A program made the translations under genes and the position numbers. Shown here in pieces: positions 1-10,509 of a stretch of 64,000 nt of DNA. Source of the DNA: Ursus arctos (lineage: Eukaryota > Chordata > Mammalia > Carnivora > Ursidae); contig NW_026622874.1 of NCBI RefSeq assembly GCF_023065955.2, positions 23,803,772-23,867,771 of the forward strand, given 5' to 3'. The notes beneath the pieces were generated by a model. The model was given only the letters and a program-made list of their open reading frames with translations, did no database searches and was not told the DNA's origin. How positions within the stretch are numbered: position 1 is the stretch's first letter; every line of letters starts with the position of its first letter.

Positions 1-959
1 TTTGTTGCTTCTTATAAAACGCCCCAAGCCTACAGGAGTGACACTAATGGTAGAATTTGGTGGCAGAGTCACCCCAAAATGTCCTTGGACAGATAGTCTT
101 TTGGAACAACCAAATCCTCTTTAAGAGAGAAAAAGGTTGAAAAGAGATGGCTCCTACACGTGTTTTGAGTTTCACAATGTTAAAAATTTGTTTTCTTGTT
201 ATAAAATAATGACCGAAAAGCCAGAAGATCTAACACTTCTGTACAGCACCGAATGGCGGGGAGGAGCCGTGGCTGCCCCCGTCGGAGGCACAGAAGGCCC
301 CCAGACCACCTCGGGATTGCAGGTCTCTGGCTGACTAGAGGGGCAAGTTTGCCGCCCTCGGCATTGTTGCTCAGGGGCTACAGTCACAAGAGAGCCCGGG
401 GACACCACCCAGAGCTGTTACCCTAGTTGTCAGAAAAGTACCCAACAGCAGGGCCAGGGTGGGAGCAGGAGGATAATTCTCTCTGGGGACGTTGCTCCCT
501 TCCCTGTTTTCCCACTGTAATCTACCTCTCCACGGTATGTGGGTTTATGGTGATCGCCGCAGGCTCTGTTTCAAGTATCTGGAAGGCACTAGCGATAATG
601 CAAATGGTAAGACTGGATTCTTCTCCACCCCGCTGGATGGCCATCTGGGGCTCATCGCTCATGGAAGTGAGAGGTGGCACGAGCCAGTTCTCTTCCAAAG
701 GTGGGACTGGCTCTTCATGGCATGTCTCTTCCTTTGTGAGCCCCAGCAACACGTCTAAGTACTGGCCACCTCGGGGCTGAACGACTCAGAACGAAATCCC
801 ATGCTTGCTGAAGTCATTCCCCTACTTAACTCCAATTTATTATCTTAATTTCAGTTCCAATGGGTTCAGATTCTTTGCCTTAGGTCAATGATTTTCTTTT
901 AATTTTTCATACTATAGAAGCTATGTTGTTTATTTTTGACAATAAAAAAGGAGTGAAAA
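1..959. other. Unassigned sequence at window start
   Basis: No repeat or gene is recognised here. Positions 238-780 are more GC-rich than the flanks. Both strands have fairly long open stretches, including an antisense reading of about 76 codons at 522-752, but no convincing splice sites, Kozak start or protein family goes with them. It could be an old LTR or a degraded pseudogene. Confidence 0.3.
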
Positions 960-1225
960 CCCCACTCATTGTCGCCTTAGAGATTATCACTCTTATCAGT
1001 TTGATATTTTTCTATTCACAAACACACAATGCACCATTTTCTTAAATGAATATGCTCATATTGTACAAAGTACTGTAATATTTTTTCACTTAGCATGCCA
1101 AATTGAGTATTTCCCCACATCTTCAGATACTGTTCCTATACTGGCTATTCAGCATTTCATTGTATGAATGAACAGAATTTAGGTAATCCTCTACCCTTGG
1201 ACATTTAGTTTACTTCCAAACCATG
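960..1225 (-). repeat. Ancient L1M-type LINE fragment, antisense
   Basis: The phrases about the lowest L1 intensity here follow the antisense 3' part of old mammalian L1M elements: TTTTTCACTTAGCA, then the CATTTCATTGTATGAATG region, then CCTTGGACATTTAGTTTACTTCCAA. It is strongly diverged and boundaries are approximate. The call rests on recalled consensus order, not a database match. Confidence 0.5.
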
Positions 1226-1865
1226 TAAGAGGAGAAAATGTTTATCCAATTATTTTTGCAACAAATTGAAGCCCTGAGTGAATACAATTTGAAACAGCAT
1301 GTAGGCTGTATCTCTTCTCTTAGGACAGAAGGATAACAGAATTTTCTGAAGTGGCGTTTCAGAGAAAAATCTCTCTTGCTGTTCATTTCCTCTCCTGGTG
1401 TATGACACAAAGTGAAAGACTTTCACTTTATTTGAGAATACAGAATCACTAGGGAGGTCTTTTTATAACTGGCACAAATGTCAGAAAATCTGACGTTCCT
1501 TTTTTTTTTTTTTTTTTTTTTTGCCTTTTACATATGACTCTCAGCATTCAAAATCAGATGAAATTTATGTGTGCTTTTGGCAAAATAACTACTTGGCTAC
1601 TTTAAACCTCCTTCGGCAGAGAAGTATTTGGGGACCATAACTGCCCTGCCTTGCCAGAAAACATTCTGTTCTGGGAATCTGGGTCATGTAGTCTCCCAAC
1701 ACAGTAGAAAAGACAATACACAGCTCCGACTCCAGCAGTCCAGGCCCCTTCTGACTGGGATAACCAGTCTGTTTTAGAGGCTGTTGTGAGGATTCCCATG
1801 CTGAAGCCAAAGGCATTTGAGGGAGAAAACTTTTTTTTTTTTTTTTTTTGACATTTTGGCCAATC
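1226..1865. other. Unique sequence with two poly-T runs
   Basis: No gene is recognised. A pure T run of about 23 bases lies at 1500-1522 and another of 19 bases at 1831-1849. They may be antisense poly-A tails of retroelements whose bodies are too short or diverged to recognise. A 120-codon antisense reading across 1589-1951 runs through the second T tract and into the SINE, so it is not a gene. Confidence 0.4.
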
Positions 1866-2097
1866 TGAAATGGACTGACTTCCTTCCTTCCTTCCCTTTT
1901 TAAGATTTTATTTATTTGACAGAGAGAGAGAGACAAAGAGAGCATAAACAAGGTGAGTGGCAGGCAGAGGGAGAAACAGGCTCCCCGCTGAGCAAGGAGC
2001 CCTATGTGGGGCTCGATCCCAGGACCCTGGGATCATGACCTGAGCTGAAGGCAGACACTTAACCGACTGAGCCATCCACACGCCCATGAAATGGACT
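1866..2097 (-). repeat. CanSINE (tRNA-Lys-derived), antisense, with TSD
   Basis: The + strand reads T-rich tail, AAGATTTTATTTATTTGACAG, GA-rich body, GGGGCTCGATCCCAGGACCC and finally the degenerate inverse of the GGGCGCCTGGGTGG head near 2085. Target-site duplication TGAAATGGACT (11 bp) is perfect at 1866-1876 and 2087-2097, so the insertion is about 1877-2086. A (CTTC)n stretch at 1880-1895 extends the tail. Confidence 0.95.
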
Positions 2098-2309
2098 TTC
2101 TGTTTGAATGATTGTACTTTCCCAAGGGAAGAAGTGACTTCTTGAAACCACTAAGGAAAGCAAACATCTTCTCTAGTGTAAAAGACAAGAGCTGAGATGG
2201 GAAGAGAAAGACCCTTCTCCCCGGCTCCATGGCTAGGCGCAGTGTGATAATGTCTAGGATCTTAATCTCATCAACTCCAGAAACCAAGGTTGAGGTTCTC
2301 TCTCCGAGT

Positions 2310-2600
2310 TGTCATGGAGATGAATTCGGGAATACGCACATTAAAATGCCAGCACGATGACTGACACATAGTGTTTAGCCAATCAGTGTTAGCTTCTTTT
2401 CCTCATGAAATAACAAAAGTTACCATTCACTGTGCTACATGCTGAAGAAACAAAGATGAATAAGAAACAGGCTCAGTCCTTGTATGTGGCCTGGTATTCA
2501 ATAAATATCTGTGGAATAAGGTGAAGCAGCTCAAAGCCTGTTGGGAGAGACAGGCATGTAACAGTTATTACAGTAATTTTCACTAGCAAATACTTCTGAT
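2310..2600. repeat. MIR/L2-type remnants
   Basis: Two weak ancient fragments. Positions 2340-2395 resemble a MIR 3' part (CCAGCACGATGACTGACACATAG). Positions 2425-2600 resemble the L2-class text GTGCTACATGCTGAAGAAACAAAGATGAATAAGAAACAGG with a later GGGAGAGACAGGCATGTAACAG. Family assignment is from recalled consensus. Confidence 0.4.
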
Positions 2601-2648
2601 GTAATGTGAAAAGGTATGCACAGGCTGCTATGGGAGCACAGGGGGAAG

Positions 2649-2867
2649 GACTCTGTCTTTTTTTTTGTTTAAAGATTTTATTTATTTATTCAACAGAGAT
2701 AGAGACAGCCAGCGAGAGAGGGAACACAAGCAGGGGAAGTGGGAGAGGAAGAAGCAGGCTCACAGCGGAAGAGCCTGATGTGGGGCTCGATCCCACAACG
2801 CCGGGATCACGCCCTGAGCCGAAGGCAGACGCTTAACCGCTGTGCCACCCAGGCGCCCCGACTCTGT
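2649..2867 (-). repeat. CanSINE, antisense, with TSD
   Basis: Full-length young carnivore SINE: poly-T/AAGATTTTATTTATTTATT, body, GGGGCTCGATCCCACAACGC, GCCACCCAGGCGCCCC. The 8-bp duplication GACTCTGT is at 2649-2656 and 2860-2867. A short + strand ORF over it is SINE sequence, not a gene. Confidence 0.95.
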
Positions 2868-3020
2868 AATTCTTTATAGGAAATGAGGAAGAAGCACCAG
2901 AGACGGCTTTGATGAGTGAGCAGAAGTGTTCATGTGGAGTAGAGAGAGGAGAGGATGGTGGCAGAAAAAGGCAGAGGAAACAGGATGTGTGAAGGGAAGA
3001 AAGAACATGAGGTGCCTGGG

Positions 3021-3069
3021 GCAACAGAAATGTAGCAGGAGAGGTATCCCAGATAGTCTGGGCTTTAAC
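3021..3069 (+). repeat. 49-bp duplicated segment, copy 1
   Basis: The 49-base block beginning GCAACAGAAATGTAGCAGGA and ending GGGCTTTAAC recurs at 4052-4100 with one visible difference (AGTCTGGG here, AGTCCGGG there). This copy sits in unique sequence just before a MER5-like element and is probably the donor copy. Confidence 0.9.
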
Positions 3070-3083
3070 TTTAGATCGGTTCA

Positions 3084-3240
3084 TCTCAGACTTTAATGTG
3101 CTAAAGAATCATGCAAGGATAGTTAAAATGCGGGTTCTGATTTAGTGGTATGTAGGAGGACCCGAGATTCTGCCTTTCTAGCAGGTTCCTATGTGATATG
3201 GAGCAAACAGTCCATGGGCTACTTGATGAGCAGTAAGGCT
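3084..3240 (+). repeat. MER5A-like hAT-Charlie DNA transposon remnant
   Basis: The order of phrases matches the non-autonomous MER5 element: CTCAGACTTTAATGTGCTAAAGAATCA, TTAAAATGCGGGTTCTGATTTAGT, GACCCGAGATTCTGCCTTTCTAGCAGGTTCC, then GATGAGCAGTAAGGCT. Terminal inverted repeats are degraded. Confidence 0.6.
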
Positions 3241-3560
3241 TAGACAAAAGGGGGTCGGCAGAGAGTCTTAAAGAGGGAAGTGACACAATTAGATTATTTA
3301 TGAGGATGCTCACTGGGCTGCAGTGTGCAGGTTGGAATGGGGCTATAGGTACTTTATACATTTTTCCTGGGTTCACTACAACATCCCTCATGACATAACA
3401 CCAGAGGGCTGCACTCCAAATTCAAACGGGCCTTGGAGATGATATAGCTGAACCCTTTACAGAATATGAAAGAGAACTTTTAACAGATGACAAGACCTCC
3501 CCAGGGTCGGACAGCTTATTGGTGGTAAAGCTGGGGGTCAAGAACTCAGATACTCTAACT
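3241..3560. repeat. L2/MIR-like ancient fragments
   Basis: Positions 3260-3345 read like L2-class DNA (GGAAGTGACACAATTAGATT, CACTGGGCTGCAGTGTG). Positions 3424-3555 resemble a MIR-class antisense element (TTGGAGATGATATAGCTGAACCC, TAACAGATGACAAGACC). Both are weak. Confidence 0.35.
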
Positions 3561-3944
3561 AAAGTCCATTTGACCATGTTCTTCCTGCCAACTTCCCCAC
3601 TTCAGAACACCAACTTATATTCAAAATTGAATCTGGGTATTTCTTAGAATTATAAAGAAAAAAGGATCCAGGGGAGTAGTTCTTGTTCAGCCATTCTCAA
3701 TCATAGAGACTGTGACTTACTTTATAAGCCAGGTTGGGAAAACTCCCATGATGGCAGGGCACCAGGCAGAATTTCCAGTTATTCAATTTCATGTGACCCT
3801 TCTTTCTGTCTCCTGGAAACGTGTCAGAAGTTCACATTCTTCTGTGGGCAAGTAGGCAAATGCCCACCTGCTCTCGGTGGGTGCTCCAATCTTGCTTGGT
3901 ACCCACAGTAATGTTTGGATGGGGCAGGTGGTAGGAGAAAGGGG

Positions 3945-4160
3945 AGCTAATGTTACATGCCTATGCCTACTATGTGCTCTGTAGTGACATACATTTTAAT
4001 TTAATTCTTAAGGCCATTGCAAAAAAAAAAAAAAGCATTCTTATTTTGATTGCAACAGAAATGTAGCAGGAGAGGTATCCCAGATAGTCCGGGCTTTAAC
4101 ACATCAGGAAAATGAAGGTCCTAGAAAGTCCTAGAAGGGGAAAGAATTGATGAAAAAAAG
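3945..4160 (-). repeat. MIR-like element interrupted by an A run and the 49-bp insert
   Basis: CTATGTGCTCTGTAGTGACATACATTTTAATTTAATTCTTAAGG followed, after A14 at 4021-4034 and the 49-bp block, by ACATCAGGAAAATGAAGGTCC is what an antisense MIR would read. This places the second 49-bp copy inside older repeat DNA. Confidence 0.45.
4052..4100 (+). repeat. 49-bp duplicated segment, copy 2
   Basis: Near-identical to 3021-3069 (one base differs). It interrupts what looks like an antisense MIR, just after an A14 run, which suggests a templated insertion about 1 kb from its source. Confidence 0.9.
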
Positions 4161-4341
4161 AAGAAACAGAGAAATAGAGGAAGCAGGGCCAGAGGTATTG
4201 GGGAATGGAGAAGGATCCAGAAAAGCAGAGTCATTTATCTCCATACATGGGGCCTGACATCCCTGGAAAACAGCAGAATAGGGAAGAAGAACACACCAAC
4301 ACTCTCAGTGAGTCCCAAATGAACAAACAAGACTGTTCAAG

Positions 4342-4560
4342 AAGTCTCTTCGAGGGGCGCCTGGGTGGCTTAGTCGTTAAGTGTCTGCCTTTGGCTCAGG
4401 CGTGATCCCGGTGTTCTGGAATCGAGCCCCACATCGGGCTCCTCCGCTGGGAGCCTGCCTCTTCCTCTCCCACTCTCTGTGTTGTATTCCCTCTCTTGCT
4501 GGCTGTCTGTATCAAAATAAATAAATAAAATCTTTAAAAAAAAAAAAAGTCTCTTCGAGG
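4342..4560 (+). repeat. CanSINE, sense, with TSD
   Basis: Head GGGGCGCCTGGGTGGCTTAGTCGTTAAG, B-box-like ATCGAGCCCCACATCGGGC, CT-rich region, (AAATA)n and A12 tail. Duplication AAGTCTCTTCGAGG (14 bp) at 4342-4355 and 4547-4560. The tRNA-derived head holds a degenerate internal pol III promoter. Confidence 0.96.
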
Positions 4561-5127
4561 CTGAGGGGTCTGATTAAAAAGGTTAAAGCAGCATCAACCA
4601 GATGTAGCCTTGTGAGTCTGCAAACAGGATCCTTCTCAATAACAGGAAGTGAATCCTGCCTGCTCAGGCAATCACATGATTTATCTGTTTTATTGGCCCA
4701 ACGAGTGGCTAACACATCGACAAAGAGCTGACATCAGTCTTTCTTTGGACTTCTGAAAATGGAGAAGCAACAGAAAAAAACAAAACAAAACTGCTACAAA
4801 TCACTGAGTAATCTAAATGCCACCTCAGCAAGAATTTGATTTAGACCTAGTCAAGATGGGATTTTTCATGAAATTTAGAAGCTGGAGGTCTTAAACTCCA
4901 GTGATCTAAGGGTAAACTGTGATATGGCCAACTCTGAATGACAATACTAAGTCATAAGAAATTTCACCTATTGTAAAGGGGGTAGGGTTAAGGTTTACAA
5001 ATTCAGGAGCAAAAGACCAAAAAAACAAAAGCCTTTCTTAAAGATCTCTTAAATGCCTCATCTTCCTTTTATCCCCATCTGATGCTACAATCGTGGCTCA
5101 AAGGAACATACTGACCAAAGTGCATCC
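4561..5127. other. Unassigned unique sequence
   Basis: AT-rich, no recognised repeat, no credible exon. Short readings on both strands break quickly. Confidence 0.4.
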
Positions 5128-5220
5128 TGACCCTGCGCTAAGCACAATTATATGGATTATTTCACTTTAACACTCAGAACTCACCACGCAAGTTAATTAT
5201 CATTGTATTTTATAGAGGAA
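5128..5220 (-). repeat. MIR fragment, antisense
   Basis: Reads CCCTGCGCTAAGCACAATTATATGGATTATTTCA, ACACTCAGAACTCACCACGCAAGTTAATTATCATT, TTTTATAGAGGAA, following the antisense MIR consensus order. Confidence 0.5.
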
Positions 5221-6689
5221 AAAAAAGGAGAAAGTTAAAGAAGCCAGAATTCTGACTGTTTTGGCAGACTGACCCCTCCAACGGGTCAAAAGCGTTTAGA
5301 TCCAGGTGGATAAATCCCCTTTTTGTCCAGGGCAACGTCCAGAGAGGGGTTACACTCCTGTGGCACCTGTTAGCTGATAGTACGAGCGAAGGGGCTGCCA
5401 TAACGTTCACTTGGGGGTGCTTGTCTGGGTAATGAGTTCTCTCCTCTGTTGTGACCTCCCACTCCTGCAGGCCCCCAACGTTTAACCCATGTTGAAAGGA
5501 GACTATAAACATACTAAGGGGTCCACCTTGCAGCTAACTTCCCCTCTTTCCATAGGGGAGGACATTTCATCGCATCTATGAATAGCCTGAGATGGAATCA
5601 TGCAGCTATCTAGAGATAGGACCTAGAGGGGCCAGGCCAGGGTGTAGTTGCAAATCCTGCTAAAATGAGATTCTGCTCATCCAACTCTACTGGCCATATT
5701 TGGGAAAGCCAGGCAGGCCTCTGCTGACGTCCAAAGAGAATTTGTTTTGTGGAGCTATGGACACTGGGAGAAAGGCAAGATGTCATATCTTACCTTCTCT
5801 CTTTCTGCACTGTTTGTGATACAGAGACTTCTCTGACTTGGGATCAGAGACAGTACGGGCAGGGATGAGAAGCAGCCATTTGGCAACTGTACTACAGAGG
5901 TGCAGAATCTAAGTGACCGCTATTATAGAGAACTTCTGTCCATTTTGGTAGAGTGAGAACAGATCCCCTTAGGTCCCCAATGATAGTTACCCATGCTCAG
6001 TCATTGGTGTGATGGTTGCAGCAACGAGACCTTGAAGCTGCTTCTTCGGGGAGGCCATTGAGCTGCTGAAAAAAGTCTGCAAAACATACGATATAATTCC
6101 TCTCCTTCTTCAAGGAATGTCCATTAATGATAAAACTCCCAGGCAAAGTCCATTCCCAGTTTAGAATAGTGAAGAATGCTGACAAGTACAGAAACACACA
6201 GAGCAAATGAAAAGAATGTAAAATGTAGAGCTTAATTCCGCAGAGGAGGAGACTGTTTTTAAAGACAGGAGAAGGGGGGAGACAAGAAGGGAGCAGTGTT
6301 CGGGAAATGACTATCAGAAAGGCCTCCCACTTTATCTCTACAGGTGATTCAGGCAGTCTGAAACCTCAAAGGGCAGGGGTAAACAACAGCAGACCCAAGA
6401 AAGAACATGAATCTAACTCAGGGAGGTCAAATATATAAAAAAGACGACCATTACTGAAATTGTAATGTGGTCAGGGGAAAGGGGACATTCCTTTCTTTTT
6501 CTGTATCTTCATTCTTTTCAGCAAGAATCTCACCTAAAACCAGCACTAACAATTGTAAGGCTTCAGTGTGATCTACTTAACTATCTTCAGATTCCCCTAA
6601 CTATCCTTTCATATTCTGATTTTGACCAGTTTTGCCCTGTTTTCCGACCTCTAGGGAACCATGTAAACTGTATCATGATTGTTTACTCA
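5221..6689. other. Unassigned unique sequence
   Basis: No repeat is recognised. An antisense open stretch of about 100 codons at 5210-5512 is the longest here. It has no recognised family and no clear splice context, so I do not call it. The rest is unremarkable. Confidence 0.35.
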
Positions 6690-6805
6690 CCTCTCCCACA
6701 CTAGACCAAGCTCCCCAGGACAGGGAGTACATTTAATTTGCCTTTGCTTTTCCTGCACTGAGTTACCTGCTGGACACCTTGTGTTCAATTAAAAAGTGAT
6801 GAATA
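6690..6805 (+). repeat. L2 3'-end fragment
   Basis: CCACACTAGACCAAGCTCCCCAGGACAGGGAGTACATTTAATTTGCC then TGCACTGAGTTACCTGCTGGACACC then TTCAATTAAAAAGTGATGAAT follows the L2 tail order (actively: stop of growth, item list, last-day phrases are the usual L2 landmarks). Confidence 0.45.
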
Positions 6806-6989
6806 TGTGGGTAATTGAGTGAGGTATTCAGATTGTAGTTGGATGATGACTTCCACAGGCAGGGAGATCACTGCTGGCAGACTCAACCTGACCCCACTCA
6901 TTTGGGGCAAAAGGATCCCTCACCATCTGACAGAGAGTACGCCTGTCATGCCAGTGGAAAAAAGTCTAGAGGCTGAAGAAAACAAGCAT

Positions 6990-7095
6990 GAGAGGCAACA
7001 GAGTATCCTAGTCAATAGCCTGGATTCCACAGGCCGAGTTCTGGTTCAGCTCTCAGCTTTGCCACTTACTAGTTACAGAGGTGTTATTATTTTTT
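6990..7095 (+). repeat. MIR fragment, sense
   Basis: GCCTGGATTCCACAGGCCGAGTTCTGGTTCAGCTCTCAGCTTTGCCACTTACTAG is the MIR core in sense orientation. Diverged. Confidence 0.55.
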
Positions 7096-7671
7096 GAGCT
7101 GTAAGACATAAAAATTCAAAGCCACGAATGCAAAGTCTAACGACTTCAGAAAAAATAAAATATAACCAGAGTATATTTGGTGACAATTAGACAAAAGATG
7201 GTTGGCTTAGAGCAAGCACGGTGATGTCCACAGGTAACAGACAAGATGGGGTGTATTACAGTTTAGAGGTCCCTGGCATATTTAAAAACCCAATGCCCAC
7301 TACACTTAAATTCGACCTACATAATGTAATAATTTTGAACTATCTCATTTTGTTTGCTTTTTATAACTGTTCATCTCAACTCCCTAAATGGGAGTATAAA
7401 CTTACAGAGTACATTCATTGTATCTTCTACTTTTTCCGTATCCCTCAAGAGTTCTGGCTCAGGTGAGCCCCTGAAGCCAGGAACAGGACAAAACAAGGAC
7501 AAAGACATGAAAGGGCACAATATGGCAAAACTTCCTGCTTTTGTAGAAAGCCAGCATGATACCTCCTCTGACAAACAGATATGTCCCCTAGCAAAACTTG
7601 CTCCTGAAATTAAGCCCAAATCTGTTGAGTAGCTTTGCTCTGCATGGAAGGGCAATAAAGGGGAACCTTAC

Positions 7672-7828
7672 CTGATATATGGGATTCTAGGATTTCTCTG
7701 ACTTTTCCTAGTTTGAAGATGAGACTAAAATCCTGTGGGAGGCTTTGAGAGATAAGTGGGTGTTCATCGGGAAAACACAAGGCCATGACACAGGCCCTGT
7801 CTATCCCAGAGGAATGTCTGTGCATGAA
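7672..7828 (-). other. Weak antisense exon candidate
   Basis: On the minus strand a strong donor CAG|GTAAGG closes at 7672. An upstream TCTCAG acceptor at 7829-7830 would define a 157-bp exon that is open in one frame. The acceptor has a poor pyrimidine tract, and no family is recognised. Such donors occur by chance. It would lie about 2 kb beyond the CpG island on the side a divergent transcript would run. Confidence 0.18.
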
Positions 7829-7940
7829 CTGAGATGAACGCTATGCCTGCTGCATATCTTCACCAAGCACTCCTGCGAGCATCTGAACTCAAGATACCCG
7901 CCAACCTGTCCCCTAAGATTTCTTCCTTTGTTCCTTATAG

Positions 7941-8165
7941 TGGAGGGGTTGGAGCACTAGCTGTGGAGTCAGACATCACGGGTCTGCATCCTGGCTCCAC
8001 CACTTACCAGCGGGGCGACCGTGGAACTGTTATTCACCTTCTCTGTGAGTCAGTTTTCTCTCCTGTAAATAATAGTCATCATATTTCATTGGTTGGTGAG
8101 AGTAAAATGAATGAATTCTTGTAGAATGATTAACAAGAGTGCCAGACACATAGGAAGTACAACTA
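7941..8165 (+). repeat. Near full-length MIR
   Basis: GGTTGGAGCACTAGCTGTGGAGTCAGACATCACGGG, CTCCACCACTTACCAG, TCTGTGAGTCAGTTTTCTCTCCTGTAAATAATAG, GAGTGCCAGACACATAGGAAGTAC follow the MIR consensus from tRNA-like head to tail. Confidence 0.8.
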
Positions 8166-8709
8166 TGAAGTCTTGTCAGATGGCTACAGGACGTTAGCAA
8201 GTATTATTATTTTTACCAGCACCTTCTTTCCTGTCATCTCAGCTTTACTAGTATTGCTTCTCTGACCCTCACTACTCTGGTCCATTCAGGGACTAAGTCG
8301 TTTCAACGCTCTTATCTTCCTTCCCTGCAATCCTTCCCTCCCCTGTTACTAACCCTCTCAGAATTCACCCTTTGTTACCTCTTATCTAGAGCAATGGGCA
8401 CAACCTCAGGTCCAAGGGGCCCAAAGGGGCTCAAGAAGGCATAAATGATAAAACGCTCAAGAGCTAGGTTCAGCACTAAAAGTCTAATTCAAACCCTACC
8501 CGGCTGTTCACTCTAGACTTCTGTATTCTGACCTTTTAGCTGTATTTATTTCACATTTAGCGCAACTACACTTATATTCTTAGGACTGTCAGAAGCTTGG
8601 ATGGGTAGTTTTACATATGCTTTTGAGCGAAAGAAATAAAATTAAGTGCACGTAAATGCAATTTGGTTTAAAAAAATTTCAAAAACATAGAGCCTGTAGG
8701 GGTGTGGGG

Positions 8710-9110
8710 TCAGAGTTGGGAATTATTGCCCTAATCCCCACTCTCCTCCTCCAATCCACATAGGCTGCCAGGTTAATCTCCTGGTAGCACAGACATTTCT
8801 GGTCCTGCCTTTGCCCTGCTCAGAAAGTGCCAATAACTTCCCCCTGGCTTCCACAGGAGAAATACCAAACTCCCTGGTGTAGGTCTCTTTATAGATCTCT
8901 TCGTTTGATCTCAACTGATCTCTGTTGCTCCTCCCTACCATGTCTGGCCTGCTTCCTCTCTCCTGAGGCTCTCCCATCTGGAATGACAATTATCTCCCAC
9001 TTCAGCCAACTTTTAAAACTCACTGAAAAGCTAGAAAACATGCTCTGTCCCCCAAGAGGAAGATAATTTCTTACTCCTCAAAATTCCCTCCAACACTTGC
9101 TTTTCCTTAA
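8710..9110 (+). repeat. L2 fragment
   Basis: CT-rich text with AATCTCCTGGTAGCACAGACATTTC, AATAACTTCCCCCTGGCTTCCACAGGAGAAATACCAAACTCC and TGTCTGGCCTGCTTCCTCTCTCC follows the L2 ORF2/3' region order. The antisense 88-codon reading over it is a shadow. Confidence 0.6.
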
Positions 9111-9787
9111 AAATTTTACCTCAGTTTTTAAGGTAGTTTTGGCTCTCTTCTACAGTGCAAGCCACCGGGGGGCAGAAACGGCTTCAAAAAAATTTATCTT
9201 TCTGCAAAGAGCAATACGCTATGAGCAAAATTTGCTGACTGTGAACACTGAAACTCCAGGAAGAGATGGCACAAAGGATCAAAACAAGGGTAACAGATAA
9301 TGGTTGGTATTTCGTAAATTTGAATTTGAAATAAACTTGGTAATGTCTAGCTTTGGCATTCTTTATAGCTTGTATCAGAAGCAAATGGTTAGAATGTTCT
9401 CCAGCCTAACTAATAACTAAGGCTTAATGTAAATTCAGAATGTTAACACTGACACGCTGGGGAGGGGATATTACTCTTGAAATCTTGTACCTCTGTTCAC
9501 AGACAACAGTACAAAGAATTCAAGTTGCCTAAGTCCATTCTCTTAAAAACGACAAAGTTTTTAAAAAAATCTCTGGGGGAGAAGGATGCAGCTCTGGGCA
9601 TGGTGAATGACTCGAGAAATACATGGAAAAGAAAGGGAGAAACTAAAGAAATAAACACAAAAACAAAACGCGGAAATGTAACCAAGTTCCCATAAATAGA
9701 AGGGACTGGATCAAATGCCATCGCTAAAGTCTGTTTCGCTCCACCGCTACCTCGGGTCACTTTGAGGAAAGAAGCCTTACTGAAAGC
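9111..9787. other. Flank of CpG island, no gene recognised
   Basis: AT-rich unique sequence that becomes CpG-containing from about 9670. No repeat is recognised. A minus-strand GAG|GTAGC at 9750 is a possible but weak donor. Confidence 0.35.
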
Positions 9788-10480
9788 TACGCGGTCCTGA
9801 AAACGTCCAGGGCAGGGATGCCTCTGCCCTCGGCGGTGCGGACGCCCAGGCGGAAGGGTGTCGCGTTCACACTTCCTCTAGCCCCACGGTCCCAGCTTTT
9901 CTGCCCTCCCCTCTCCTCCGGGCCGTCCCCGTCCCCCTCCCAGCCCGGAGTCTCGTCCCCACGTCCTTCTGTCCCCATCCCCTGGTGGGCTAGTGGTGTC
10001 CGTCCGTCCGCCCCGTGCCAGCCGCGCTCACCGGGTGCGCCCGGGTCCGCCTCGCTCGCGGTGGTAGCCGCCGCCGCGCCTCGCCCCGCGCCCCCGCCAC
10101 GGCTTTTGTTGCCTCCGCGGCCGCGCGGCCCCACACCACGTGCCCCTATGTCTGGGGCCCGGGGCCGCGGCGCCCGCGCCTGGACGCGCGGCGCGCGGAC
10201 AGGCGCGCCCCCGTAGAGCCGCGCTCGCTTCGCTCGCCCCGCGCCCCCGAGACGCTGCGCAAGCGTGCGGTTCCCTCCCCCCGCCCCTGCCGCGCTCTCG
10301 GCGTTACCTGGGCGGCGTGGGTGAGGCGCCGGGACTGCGAGCACCTGAGCTTGCGCCTCGGGACCCGCCGTGCGCGCTGCCGGCCGTGCGCCTGGATCCC
10401 GCGGGGCAGCCTCTCCCTTCCTCTTCTGCTCAGCCGGTCCTTCCGCCTGCGGACGCCTCCTGGGTTCTCTTTCGCCTTAA
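9788..10480. promoter_or_regulatory. CpG island, probable (bidirectional) promoter
   Basis: Sharply GC-rich, dense in undepleted CpG, against an AT-rich CpG-poor background. There is no TATA box. Visible motifs: an E-box CACGTG at 10137-10142, Sp1-like runs (CCCCGCCCC, CCGCCCC) and an NRF1-like GCTGCGCAAGCG near 10254-10265. Possible splice donors face both ways: + strand CAACAG|GTACTT at 10508 and minus strand CAG|GTAAC at 10307-10308. All three long GC-rich ORFs over it are composition artefacts: they have poor starts and overlap on opposite strands. It most likely drives the transcript containing the 15,751-15,866 exon. Confidence 0.85.
9927..9946 (-). promoter_or_regulatory. Minus-strand G-quadruplex motif in CpG island
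   Basis: The + strand has C-runs 4, 5, 3, 3 separated by 2, 1 and 2 bases (CCCC GT CCCCC T CCC AG CCC). The minus strand therefore meets the G3+N1-7 x4 rule with short loops. Confidence 0.7.
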
Positions 10481-10507
10481 CGTCTGTCCAGGGCCCTGCA
10501 GCAACAG
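10300..10507 (+). other. Possible first exon (5'UTR) ending at a splice donor
   Basis: The 3' side of the CpG island runs into CAACAG|GTACTTCG with the donor GT at 10508-10509. A non-coding first exon here joined to the coding exon at 15,751 would be a normal CpG-promoter arrangement. The transcription start is not visible, so the left edge is a guess. Confidence 0.3.
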
Positions 10508-10509
10508 GT

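Noticed and set aside
522..752. Antisense 76-codon open reading with protein-like composition
   Set aside because: No recognised family and no clear acceptor or donor pair. The opposite strand is also open over the same bases.
5210..5512. Antisense 100-codon ORF
   Set aside because: No recognisable domain, no splice support, no start context. I could not link it to any element.
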